Source of the DNA: Streptomyces sp. NBC_01210
GTDB lineage: Bacteria; Actinomycetota; Actinomycetes; Streptomycetales; Streptomycetaceae
Direction: 5' to 3'
Assembly: GCF_036010325.1 (NCBI RefSeq)
Contig: NZ_CP108549.1
Coordinates: forward strand, 6,386,001 to 6,450,000
DNA length: 64,000 nt
Made by a program: the position numbers and the translations under genes
Notes under the pieces: model-generated
The model's input: the letters and a program-made list of their open reading frames with translations, nothing else
Told to the model about the DNA's origin: nothing
Databases searched by the model: none
Part shown: positions 25,853 through 33,027 of the stretch, piece after piece
Numbering within the stretch: the stretch's first letter is position 1
Layout of the letters: every line of letters begins with the position of its first letter

Positions 25853-26329
25853 CTACGGCTTGCCGCGCCGGCCGCGCAGATTCTCGGCGACCGGCGAGAG
25901 TGACTCGCGTAGATCCGCGAGCGCCTCCGGCGAGAGCATGTCGATGAAGTGCTTGCGTACGGACGCGACATGGTGCGGCGCGACCTTCTGCATCGTTTCC
26001 GTGCCCTGGTCGGTCAGGACCGCGTACAGTCCGCGCCGGTCCGACTCGCAGTTCTCCCGGCGGACCAGCCCCGCGTTCTCCATGCGGGTGATCTGGTGCG
26101 AGAGGCGGCTCTTGGACTGGAGTGTGGCAGCGGCGAGGTCGCTCATTCTCATCCGCCGGTCCGCCGACTCGGAGAGGTTGACCAGGATCTCGTAGTCGTT
26201 GTTGGTCAGGCCGAACGGCTGGAGGTCCTTCTCCATCTGGTACGTCAGCAGTCGGTTGACGTCCAGATAGGTGCGCCATGCGCACTGCTCGTCGTCGGTA
26301 AGCCAGCGGGTGGCCGTCTCGGTCTCCAT
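25853..26329 (-). CDS. MarR-family transcriptional regulator
   Basis: 158 residues with the MarR winged helix: GLTNNDYEILVNLSES, recognition helix region ATLQSKSRLSHQITRMENAG and wing RRENCESDRRGLYAVLTDQG. It probably binds as a dimer. ATG 26329 lies 7 bases after a -10-like TAGAAT with no ribosome site, so the transcript may be leaderless. It is convergent with meaB; its upstream neighbour on the same strand is the AIM24 cluster, across a 127-base gap with no clear palindrome other than the one at its own start codon. Confidence 0.9.
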   Translation of the reverse strand: METETATRWLTDDEQCAWRTYLDVNRLLTYQMEKDLQPFGLTNNDYEILVNLSESADRRMRMSDLAAATLQSKSRLSHQITRMENAGLVRRENCESDRRGLYAVLTDQGTETMQKVAPHHVASVRKHFIDMLSPEALADLRESLSPVAENLRGRRGKP

Positions 26330-26341
26330 ATATGGATTCTA
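26325..26341 (-). promoter_or_regulatory. Putative leaderless promoter and palindrome at marR start
   Basis: On the minus strand TAGAAT (26341-26336) is followed after 6 bases by the ATG. TCCATATATGGA (26325-26336) is a perfect 12-bp palindrome covering the start codon. This would suit autoregulation; no clear -35 was found. Confidence 0.4.
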
Positions 26342-26456
26342 CCTAAGAAGTTGAAAGACGGACGAAAACGGGTTGTGTGACGCACGGCACCCGGCGCGCG
26401 ACCGGAGTCGCGAACAAGGGTGCAGGCGTTCGACGTCACACTCCGCAGACTACCGT

Positions 26457-27239
26457 TCACAGGCCGAAGCGACGCTGGAGGTCCCCCAGCTGGCCGGGAA
26501 GGCGCGGTGCCGCCCCGTGTTGGCCAGGGGCTCCGGCCCCGCCGTGGCCCCCCGGAACCCCCGCCTCCGGCGGGACCGCGCCGGTCGCCTGCTCGGCCAT
26601 CAGCGCCTCCGTCGACTGCAGAAGCACCGTGCCGGCTCCGACGAACTCGAACTGGTGCTCCTCGCCCGAGGCCCCGCCGATCCCGGTCAGTGCCCGCATC
26701 CCGCCCATCACGCCCGTCATATAGCCGTGGTCGTAGTGGTGGCAGGGCGACGGACAGTCGGCCCAGCCCACCAGCGCCTGCGGGTCCACCCTGATCGGCG
26801 GCTCCATGAAGACCACGGGACCGTTGGACGCGGCCACGAACTTCCCCGTACCGATCAGCGTCAGAAAACCGGGCACGATCGACTGCTTCAGCGCCAGCGT
26901 CGGCTGATACGCCAGCAGATTGCCGGAGCGGATCGTGAGATTGCCGTCGTCCAGATCGTAGGAGTTGACGTCGAAGGAGCGGTCGGCGAGCAGCATCTTG
27001 CCGCTGCCCTCGGCCACCACCCAGTCGCTCGCGTGCAGTGGCGAGTGGAAGGAGGTCCGCAGCAGCCGGTCGAGCCGGCCGTGGCCGATGCCGTTGAAGT
27101 CGATGCGCCCGTAGTAGGCGATCATCTTCCCCTTCTGCAGGAACCACTGGCTGGATTTGAGCTCCACGCAGAAGGTGTACGCATTGACGTTGTCGTCGCT
27201 CGGCAGCGTCATCGGGTCGAAGATCACGGGCGTGCTCAC
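26457..27239 (-). CDS. AIM24 family protein (third of three)
   Basis: 260 residues. The beta-rich AIM24 fold is seen in ELKSSQWFLQKGKMIAYYGR, VVAEGSGKMLLADRS, LTIRSGNLLAYQPTLALKQS and GEEHQFEFVGAGTVLLQST. This copy has a 35-residue G/P/A-rich tail that the other two lack. AIM24 proteins are found in bacteria and mitochondria; their bacterial role is unknown. GTG 27239 overlaps the upstream TGA by 4 bases. Confidence 0.85.
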   Translation of the reverse strand: MSTPVIFDPMTLPSDDNVNAYTFCVELKSSQWFLQKGKMIAYYGRIDFNGIGHGRLDRLLRTSFHSPLHASDWVVAEGSGKMLLADRSFDVNSYDLDDGNLTIRSGNLLAYQPTLALKQSIVPGFLTLIGTGKFVAASNGPVVFMEPPIRVDPQALVGWADCPSPCHHYDHGYMTGVMGGMRALTGIGGASGEEHQFEFVGAGTVLLQSTEALMAEQATGAVPPEAGVPGGHGGAGAPGQHGAAPRLPGQLGDLQRRFGL

Positions 27240-27919
27240 AGTTTCTCCTCCGACGCCTGGACGTACACCGCACCGCTGCCGCTGAGCTCCAGCTGGAAGG
27301 CCTCGCCCGAGCCGCGCCCCACCATGTCGCGCCAGCCCAGCGCGGTGGAGAGCTTGTTGCGTACGTCGCCGTGGTGCGCGACATACGCCTGCGGGTCCAC
27401 ATGGACCGCCCGCCCCGGAGAGATCGGCAGCTCGATCACCCCGCCGTGTGCCATCACCGCGACCGCGCCGTGGCCCTTGAGTGTCGTGGTGAACAGGCCC
27501 TGGCCCGTCACCTGGCCGCGCACCATCCCCATGACCCCGCCCTGCGAGCCCATGAACATCGTGCCCTGCTGCAGCGTCCCGTCGAAGGCGAGCAGCCGGT
27601 CCGCCTCGACGTACAGGGTGTCGCCGGCCAGCTGGATCACCTGGATGTGATGGCCGCCGTGGCCGAACATCACCGTGCCGCATGGGGTCTCCCCAGGGCC
27701 GCCAGGCCCGAGGGGAACTTCGACCGTCATCAGCGGCGTCGCCTCATTGGCCACCCGCCGCCCGAGCATCGACGCCAGGCCGCCCTGGCCGCCCTGGATG
27801 TTGGGCGTGAACGAAACCTCGCCCTTGTACGCGAGCATCGCGCCGCGCTGACTGAACATCTTCTGGCCGGGGGCGATCGTCGCCTCGACCATCTTGGAGT
27901 TGATCTCGCGGAACGGCAT
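27236..27919 (-). CDS. AIM24 family protein (second of three)
   Basis: 227 residues. Typical segments are MFSQRGAMLAYKGEVSFTPN, GTVMFGHGGHHIQVIQL, LYVEADRLLAFDGTLQQGTM and GEAFQLELSGSGAVYVQAS. It resembles its downstream and upstream neighbours, so the three arose by duplication. Its ATG 27919 overlaps the TGA of the first copy by one base. Confidence 0.87.
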   Translation of the reverse strand: MPFREINSKMVEATIAPGQKMFSQRGAMLAYKGEVSFTPNIQGGQGGLASMLGRRVANEATPLMTVEVPLGPGGPGETPCGTVMFGHGGHHIQVIQLAGDTLYVEADRLLAFDGTLQQGTMFMGSQGGVMGMVRGQVTGQGLFTTTLKGHGAVAVMAHGGVIELPISPGRAVHVDPQAYVAHHGDVRNKLSTALGWRDMVGRGSGEAFQLELSGSGAVYVQASEEKL

Positions 27920-28557
27920 CAGACGTCGCCCCCGATGGTGTTGCGCTCGCTGGGCTGTACGTAGACGAGTCCGTCGCCCTCGAAGCGGATCTGGAAGGCC
28001 TCGCCGCCGCCTTCGCCCAGGACGGTCCGGAAGGTCACGCCGGACTGGAAGTCCTGCCGCAGATTGCCCTGGTGCGCGATGTAGGCGCCGGGGTCCACGG
28101 AGAGCGGGTACTGGGGTGTCACCCGCAGCACCACGGCCGAGCCGTCCGACATGATCGCCGCCTGGCCGGTGCCCTCGACGGTCGTGGTGAACAGGCCGTT
28201 GCCGCTCGCCCCGCCGCGCAGTCCGGTGAAGGTCGTCCCGGTGCGCAACCCGGCGTCGGTGCAGAGCAGATTGCTCGCCTCGACATAGAGCTTGTCGCCG
28301 TGCAGGTTCACCAGGTTGATCTCGGACGCCCGGTCGGCGAAGTAGCAGGTGCCCTGCCCCTTCACCTCCATCATGGTCATCTGCTCGCCGGTCAGGCGGC
28401 GGGTGACCATCCCACGGATGCCCTCACCGCCGCCGGACATCTTTTTGAACGCCATCTGGCCGTCGTAGGCGACCATCGAGCCGTTCTTCGCTTTGACGGC
28501 GTCGCCGGTCATATCGACGGCGAGCACCTTGCTGCCTTGGAGTCGGAACATTGCCAC
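27919..28557 (-). CDS. AIM24 family protein (first of three)
   Basis: 212 residues, first gene of a three-gene operon. Segments MVAYDGQMAFKKMSGGGEGI, LYVEASNLLCTDAGLRTGTT and GEAFQIRFEGDGLVYVQPSE show the AIM24 repeat-like beta structure. No signal peptide or membrane helix is present, so it is likely cytoplasmic or peripheral. Three differing paralogues in one operon suggest a hetero-oligomer; this is inference. Confidence 0.87.
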   Translation of the reverse strand: MAMFRLQGSKVLAVDMTGDAVKAKNGSMVAYDGQMAFKKMSGGGEGIRGMVTRRLTGEQMTMMEVKGQGTCYFADRASEINLVNLHGDKLYVEASNLLCTDAGLRTGTTFTGLRGGASGNGLFTTTVEGTGQAAIMSDGSAVVLRVTPQYPLSVDPGAYIAHQGNLRQDFQSGVTFRTVLGEGGGEAFQIRFEGDGLVYVQPSERNTIGGDV

Positions 28558-28799
28558 GGGGCGACGTTAGCCGCCGGTGCGCTGCGCGAACAGGTCCTTT
28601 GGGAGGATCCGGACCCTGATATGGACCGGATGCCGTGTTTTCCCGGGGGCACCCCGGACCCCGACGCGGCGTTGTGCCGGGGACACCGCCCCCAGGGAGG
28701 CACCCCGGACCCCGGGTTGGCGAAGATGGCTGCCACAATGGGGGAGCGCTTGTGAGCGCGTTCACAAGATCAATGACCCCCCTCCCAGAAGGTGCCTCC

Positions 28800-29144
28800 G
28801 TGGACATCAAGACCGCCTCGTCCCTCCACCGCCTCCGTCTGGTCTCCGCGCCGGAGGCCGTCTCCTTCCTCCTGCTGCTCGTCTGCTCGGTGCTCAAGCG
28901 CACAACGGAGTTCAACGCGGTTCCGGTGATGGGCGCGATCCACGGCGTGCTCTTCATCCTGTACGTGATCTTCTGGCTGGACGCCTGGAACCGCACCAAG
29001 TGGCACGCGAAGACCGCGGCCTTCTACTTCGTGCTCTCCGTGCTCCCCTTCGGGGGCTTCTTCGCCGAGCGCAAGCTCAAGCGCGCGGCCGAGGACGAGG
29101 TCATCGCCTCCCGCGCCCGCCGCGAGAGCGCGGTGGAGGCATGA
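28800..29144 (+). CDS. DUF3817 membrane protein
   Basis: 114 residues with three predicted membrane helices and the DUF3817 motif [20 protein letters not shown] near the centre; the C-terminus is charged. GTG 28800 gives the usual family start ([19 protein letters not shown]). In-frame alternatives are ATG 28773 and GTG 28752, the latter with GGGGAG upstream, so a form of up to 130 residues cannot be excluded. Function unknown. ATGA overlap couples it to the next gene. Confidence 0.82.
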   Translation: MDIKTASSLHRLRLVSAPEAVSFLLLLVCSVLKRTTEFNAVPVMGAIHGVLFILYVIFWLDAWNRTKWHAKTAAFYFVLSVLPFGGFFAERKLKRAAEDEVIASRARRESAVEA

Positions 29145-29434
29145 TCGTCGCCTTCTCCGTCACTCCATTGGGCGTGGGCGAGGATGTCGGTGAGTATGTC
29201 GCCGACGCCGTCCGGGTCGTCCGCGAATCCGGTCTGCCCAACCGCACCGACGCGATGTTCACCTCGATCGAGGGTGACTGGGACGAGGTGATGGACGTCG
29301 TCAAGCGTGCCGTCGCCGCGGTCGAGGCCCGCGCGCCGCGCGTCTCCGTCGTCCTCAAGGCCGATATCCGCCCCGGCGTCACCGACGGTCTCCACTCCAA
29401 AGTCGAGACCGTCGAACGGCACCTCTCCGTCTGA
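29141..29434 (+). CDS. MTH1187 family thiamine-binding-type protein
   Basis: 97 residues, ferredoxin-like fold of the MTH1187/YkoF family: [40 protein letters not shown] and a final strand [13 protein letters not shown]. Family members bind thiamine or its precursor and form tetramers. Its ATG overlaps the stop of the DUF3817 gene by 4 bases, so the two are co-expressed; the link between them is not understood. Confidence 0.85.
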   Translation: MIVAFSVTPLGVGEDVGEYVADAVRVVRESGLPNRTDAMFTSIEGDWDEVMDVVKRAVAAVEARAPRVSVVLKADIRPGVTDGLHSKVETVERHLSV

Positions 29435-29436
29435 AG

Positions 29437-29487
29437 CCGCTCGGATCCCGCGACCGCTCGGATCCCGCGACCGCTCGGATCCCGCAG
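29437..29487. repeat. Three tandem 17-bp repeats
   Basis: CCGCTCGGATCCCGCGA occurs at 29437-29453 and 29454-29470 exactly, and at 29471-29487 with the last two bases changed. The unit lies between two convergent genes and may be simple slippage. Confidence 0.8.
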
Positions 29488-29505
29488 CCGCTCGCCCGGA
29501 CGCCT

Positions 29506-30498
29506 TCATGGCGCCCCGGAGTGCGACACCGCGAGCGCGATGCCCAACGGCGTTCGCTCGTACAGCACCTGGTGACCGTAGCGGTGGGCGGTCAGCAGCC
29601 CCGCGTCGCGCAGCACCGACAGATGCGCCGATACGGAGGACGGCGCGAGGCCGAGGAGATGCGCGAGCGCGGTCGTCCCGGCGGGTTCGTCGAGCGCGAG
29701 GAACACGGCGGCGCGCTTGGCACCGAGCAGGCGGGCCAGCGCCTCGGACGCGGAGCCCGCGGGCTGTGCCCACAGCGCGCCGATACCGCGTGCGGGGTAG
29801 GCGACGGTCGGCTGCCAGGGCGGTTCGAATCCGGTCACGACGTCGGGCCAGCAGAAGACGCTGGGCAACAGCATGAGGCCCTGGCCGCCGAGGTCGCGTA
29901 CATGGTCGCCGGGCGTGGCCAGGGTCAGAGTGCTGTCGGCCCAGCGCAGTCTGGGGTGGAGATCGGCGAACAGCCCCTCGAGGCCGGTCTCCGCCAACCG
30001 CCGCGAATGGAACGCCACATCGGCCTCGAGAAGAGCGCGCAGCCGCGGCCAGTCCGGCTCGACGAGTGCGTGCCAGGCGCACTCCATGGCGTCGGCGAGC
30101 TCCTGGACGGCCCGCTCGGGATCGGCGACGAGGGCCCGTCCCTGCGGTGAGTCGGATGCTCCCGGGGTGCAGGAGAGCGCCCACGCCATGTCGTGCCGCG
30201 CGGCCTCGGGATCCGCGCGGCGTACGGCGGCGATCTCCTCCTCGAAGGAGGCGGCGGGCCCGATGGGCGGCGGCCCGAGAAAGTCCGGGCTGTGCCCGCG
30301 CTGCGGCATCAGCAGCCACAGGGCGGTGAGATCGAGCCTGTCGGCGGCCTGGCGTATCCGGCGCAGCCAGGGCAGGTGATAGCCGTGCCGGTCGGGGCGC
30401 TTGAGGATGCGTACGGCGCTCTGAGTCTCCCAGAGGGGCGAGACGGCGAACCGGATCCGCAGCAGATCGGCTTCGCCGAAGTGCATGGAGGACGGCAT
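29506..30498 (-). CDS. ArsR-like winged-helix regulator, DUF5937 type
   Basis: 330 residues. The N-terminal 260 residues are the ligand/effector-type region seen in DUF5937 proteins (MHFGEADLLRIRFAVSPLWE; VRDLGGQGLMLLPSVFCWPD). The C-terminal 60 residues are an ArsR/SmtB helix-turn-helix (ALAHLLGLAPSSVSAHLSVL, then RDAGLLTAHRYGHQVLYERT). ATG 30498 is preceded by GGGGTGATC; ATG 30486 is an alternative. It is divergent from an MFS exporter, with an inverted repeat between them, so it probably represses that gene and itself. Confidence 0.85.
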   Translation of the reverse strand: MPSSMHFGEADLLRIRFAVSPLWETQSAVRILKRPDRHGYHLPWLRRIRQAADRLDLTALWLLMPQRGHSPDFLGPPPIGPAASFEEEIAAVRRADPEAARHDMAWALSCTPGASDSPQGRALVADPERAVQELADAMECAWHALVEPDWPRLRALLEADVAFHSRRLAETGLEGLFADLHPRLRWADSTLTLATPGDHVRDLGGQGLMLLPSVFCWPDVVTGFEPPWQPTVAYPARGIGALWAQPAGSASEALARLLGAKRAAVFLALDEPAGTTALAHLLGLAPSSVSAHLSVLRDAGLLTAHRYGHQVLYERTPLGIALAVSHSGAP

Positions 30499-30513
30499 GA
30501 TCACCCCGGAAGA

Positions 30514-30529
30514 TTCGGCTGCTGCCGAA
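30514..30529. promoter_or_regulatory. Inverted repeat between arsR-like and MFS genes
   Basis: TTCGGC-tgct-GCCGAA, perfect 6-bp arms with a 4-base spacer, is centred in the 72-bp divergent promoter region. It is a good candidate operator for the ArsR-like protein. Confidence 0.45.
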
Positions 30530-30570
30530 AGTCTAGGCCCGGCCGGGAGGGCATCGGCAGGCTGTCGCCC

Positions 30571-32055
30571 ATGCCGAAAGAGAACCTCACGGAGGACCCG
30601 CCGCTGCCGCCCCCCGAGGGCGGCCCCCGCCCCGGAGCCGCCGGGCCGGAGAACGGCGTGCCCGGCGCAGTCGTCTCCGCCCCGCCTGAGGCGGGGGAAC
30701 CGGGACCGGGTGGCGCTGCCGCGCCGGATGGCGAGGGCTTCGCCCTGCCGGAAACGGTCGCGCCCCGCACCAGTCCCGCGAAGGCCGAGCGCCCCGCCCG
30801 CGACGGGAGTTCGCGGCACCCGAGCGCCGACGCCGGCCCCGGCTATCGGGCCGTGTTCCAGGTGCGCGAGTTCCGCGCCGTATTCGTCGCACACCTCATG
30901 TCGCTCCTCGGCGTCGTCGTCAGCGAGATCGCGCTCACCGTCCTCGTCTACCGGCTCACCGCGTCGCCCCTGCTCAGCTCCCTCACCTTCGCGCTCGGGT
31001 TTCTGCCCTACCTCGTCGGCGGGACCCTGCTCGCCGGGGTCGCCGACAAGTACCCGGCCCGGCGGGTGCTCGTCGTGTGCGATCTCCTCTGTGCCGCGTG
31101 CGCCGCAGCCATGGTGCTGCCCGTGACGCCCGTCGCCGCGCTGCTCGTACTGCGCTGCTTCATCGCCGCGATCTCACCCGTCTTCAACGGCACCCGTACG
31201 GCGACCCTCGCCGACATCCTCGGCGACGGCGACCTCTTCGTTCTGGGCCGCTCGTTGCTGCGCATCGTGTCGCAGAGCGCCGTGCTCACCGGGTTCGGGC
31301 TCGGCGGGCTGCTGCTGGCAGTGGTGCCCCCGCGCGGCGCCCTCACCGTCACCGTGTGCACGTTCCTGGGCTCGGCGCTGCTCCTCCGCTTCGGTACGAA
31401 GAGGCGCCCGGCCAGAGGTGGCGACAGCGGCGCCCTGCTGCGGTCCTCGCTCTCCGGCGCGCGGCAGATCTTCGCCGACCGCCGGCTCCGTGTGCTGATG
31501 CTGCTCTTCTGGGTGCCGCCCATGTTCAGCGTCGCGCCGGAGGTTCTCGCCACCCCGTACGCGGACGAGATCGGCATCGGCCCGGCCGGCCTCGGGCTGC
31601 TCATGTGCGCGCTGCCGGTCGGCACGATCGCCGGTGAGCTGTATGCCGGCTCCGTGCTCGGCCCCGCCACCCGCGCCCGTACCGCCCTGCCGCTCGCCGC
31701 CGTCACCCTGCTGCCATTCCTCGCCTACATCCTCACACCCGGTCTCGGCTGGGCGCTGCTCGTGCTCGTGGCCGCCGGCGTCGGCTCCGCGTACACCCTG
31801 GGAGTCGACCGATGGTTCATCGAGGCTGTCCCCGAGGAGCTGCGCGGCCGGGCCATGACCCTGCTCACCGCCGGACTGATGACGATCCAGGGCGTCGGTA
31901 TGGCGCTGGCCGGGTTCGCGGCGGAGTTCTTCTCCGTGAGTACGGTGGTCGCCGGGGCCGGGGCCGTCGGAACCCTCAGCTGTCTGCTGCTGGTCGCCGA
32001 GGCCAGGAGGACCGAAGTGCGAGACGGGGCTGACCGCCATATGACCAGTCGGTAG
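30571..32055 (+). CDS. MFS transporter with long Pro/Gly-rich N-terminus
   Basis: 494 residues. The first 85 are P/G/E/A-rich and disordered. A 12-helix major facilitator core follows (VFQVREFRAVFVAHLMSLLG at helix 1; LVGGTLLAGVADKYPARRVL is the loop 2-3 motif). This is the DHA3/enterobactin-exporter-like group by appearance. ATG 30571 is the first sound start downstream of the regulator; a later start near 30840 would remove the disordered part. A marR gene follows 9 bases later, so efflux and regulator are likely co-transcribed. Confidence 0.88.
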   Translation: MPKENLTEDPPLPPPEGGPRPGAAGPENGVPGAVVSAPPEAGEPGPGGAAAPDGEGFALPETVAPRTSPAKAERPARDGSSRHPSADAGPGYRAVFQVREFRAVFVAHLMSLLGVVVSEIALTVLVYRLTASPLLSSLTFALGFLPYLVGGTLLAGVADKYPARRVLVVCDLLCAACAAAMVLPVTPVAALLVLRCFIAAISPVFNGTRTATLADILGDGDLFVLGRSLLRIVSQSAVLTGFGLGGLLLAVVPPRGALTVTVCTFLGSALLLRFGTKRRPARGGDSGALLRSSLSGARQIFADRRLRVLMLLFWVPPMFSVAPEVLATPYADEIGIGPAGLGLLMCALPVGTIAGELYAGSVLGPATRARTALPLAAVTLLPFLAYILTPGLGWALLVLVAAGVGSAYTLGVDRWFIEAVPEELRGRAMTLLTAGLMTIQGVGMALAGFAAEFFSVSTVVAGAGAVGTLSCLLLVAEARRTEVRDGADRHMTSR

Positions 32056-32064
32056 GGTCGGTGC

Positions 32065-32574
32065 GTGCCCAAGCCGCTCAGTCTCCCCTTCGATCCCATC
32101 GCCCGAGCCGACGAGCTCTGGCAGCAGCGATGGGGTCCCGTGCCCTCGATGGGCGCGATCACCTCGATCATGCGCGCGCACCAGATCCTGCTCGCCGAGG
32201 TCGACGCCGTCGTCAAGCCGTACGGACTGACCTTCGCGCGGTACGAGGCGCTGGTGCTGCTCACCTTCTCCAAGGCCGGGGAGCTGCCGATGTCCAAGAT
32301 CGGCGAGCGGCTGATGGTCCACCCGACGTCGGTGACGAACACCGTGGACCGGCTGGTGAGGTCCGGTCTCGTCGACAAGCGGCCCAATCCGAACGACGGG
32401 CGCGGCACGCTCGCCTCCATCACCGAGAAGGGCCGGGAGGTCGTGGAGGCGGCCACTCACGAGCTGATGGAGATGGACTTCGGGCTCGGCGCGTACGACG
32501 CGGAGGAGTGCGGGGAGATCTTCGCGATGCTCAGGCCCTTGCGGGTGGCGGCGCGGGATTTCGACGAGAAGTAA
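32065..32574 (+). CDS. MarR-family transcriptional regulator
   Basis: 169 residues with the MarR fold: GLTFARYEALVLLTFSKAGE, recognition helix MVHPTSVTNTVDRLVRSGLV and wing DKRPNPNDGRGTLASITEKG. GTG 32065 starts 9 bases after the MFS stop. It probably responds to the compound exported by the transporter, but no operator was identified. Start and length agree with related proteins. Confidence 0.9.
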   Translation: MPKPLSLPFDPIARADELWQQRWGPVPSMGAITSIMRAHQILLAEVDAVVKPYGLTFARYEALVLLTFSKAGELPMSKIGERLMVHPTSVTNTVDRLVRSGLVDKRPNPNDGRGTLASITEKGREVVEAATHELMEMDFGLGAYDAEECGEIFAMLRPLRVAARDFDEK

Positions 32575-32626
32575 CCCACACGACCCGGGCGAAGATCGGC
32601 CTTTGTGCCCGGTTACGCTCGTAGCC

Positions 32627-32953
32627 ATGAAACAAAGCGTGCTGTCCCGTTACCGGGTGATGGCGTACGTCACCGCCGTATGGCTGCTGGTCTTCACCGC
32701 GGCGATCATCGCGAAGTACGGGTTCGAGGTCGGCGACACCATGCTGATCTCGCAGATCCACGGTGTGCTGTTCATCATCTACGTGATCTTCGCCTTCGAT
32801 CTCGGCTCCAAGGCGAAATGGCCGTTCGGCAAGCTGCTCTGGGTGCTGGCCGCCGGCTGCATCCCCGTGGCCTCCTTCTTCGTCGAGCCGAAGATCACCC
32901 GCGAGATCCGGCCGCTGACCGTGGACGGCAGCGCGGCGACCGCCGAGGCGTAA
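32627..32953 (+). CDS. DUF3817 membrane protein (second copy)
   Basis: 108 residues, three predicted membrane helices. ISQIHGVLFIIYVIFAFDLG is the family motif, also seen in the protein at 28800. It may be in the same transcript as the MarR gene (52-base gap). A terminator follows at 32959. ATG 32627 is chosen because the first membrane helix begins soon after it. Function unknown. Confidence 0.85.
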   Translation: MKQSVLSRYRVMAYVTAVWLLVFTAAIIAKYGFEVGDTMLISQIHGVLFIIYVIFAFDLGSKAKWPFGKLLWVLAAGCIPVASFFVEPKITREIRPLTVDGSAATAEA

Positions 32954-32958
32954 CAGAC

Positions 32959-32985
32959 ACGGCCGCGAGCAAGGCTCGTGGCCGT
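32959..32985 (+). terminator. Terminator before the mutase gene
   Basis: A 12-bp stem, ACGGCCGCGAGC / GCTCGTGGCCGT, contains one G-U pair and an AAG loop, 5 bases after the DUF3817 stop. It separates that gene from the mutase promoter. Confidence 0.7.
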
Positions 32986-32996
32986 CTGCCATCGAC

Positions 32997-33020
32997 ATTT
33001 ACTAGGACGTCCTAGTAAAT
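32997..33020 (+). promoter_or_regulatory. Perfect 24-bp palindromic operator at the mutase promoter
   Basis: Half-site ATTTACTAGGAC is followed directly by its exact reverse complement. The right half contains TAGTAA (33013-33018), a fair -10 for transcription starting at or just before the ATG at 33028. A repressor dimer bound here would block initiation. The arms are AT-rich, unlike the surrounding DNA. Confidence 0.75.
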
Positions 33021-33027
33021 TCAGAGT

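Noticed and set aside
28648..28714. Two copies of GGCACCCCGGACCCCG as a mobile element end
   Set aside because: Only 16 bp, 51 bp apart, with no coding content or target duplication; likely chance or slippage in GC-rich DNA.
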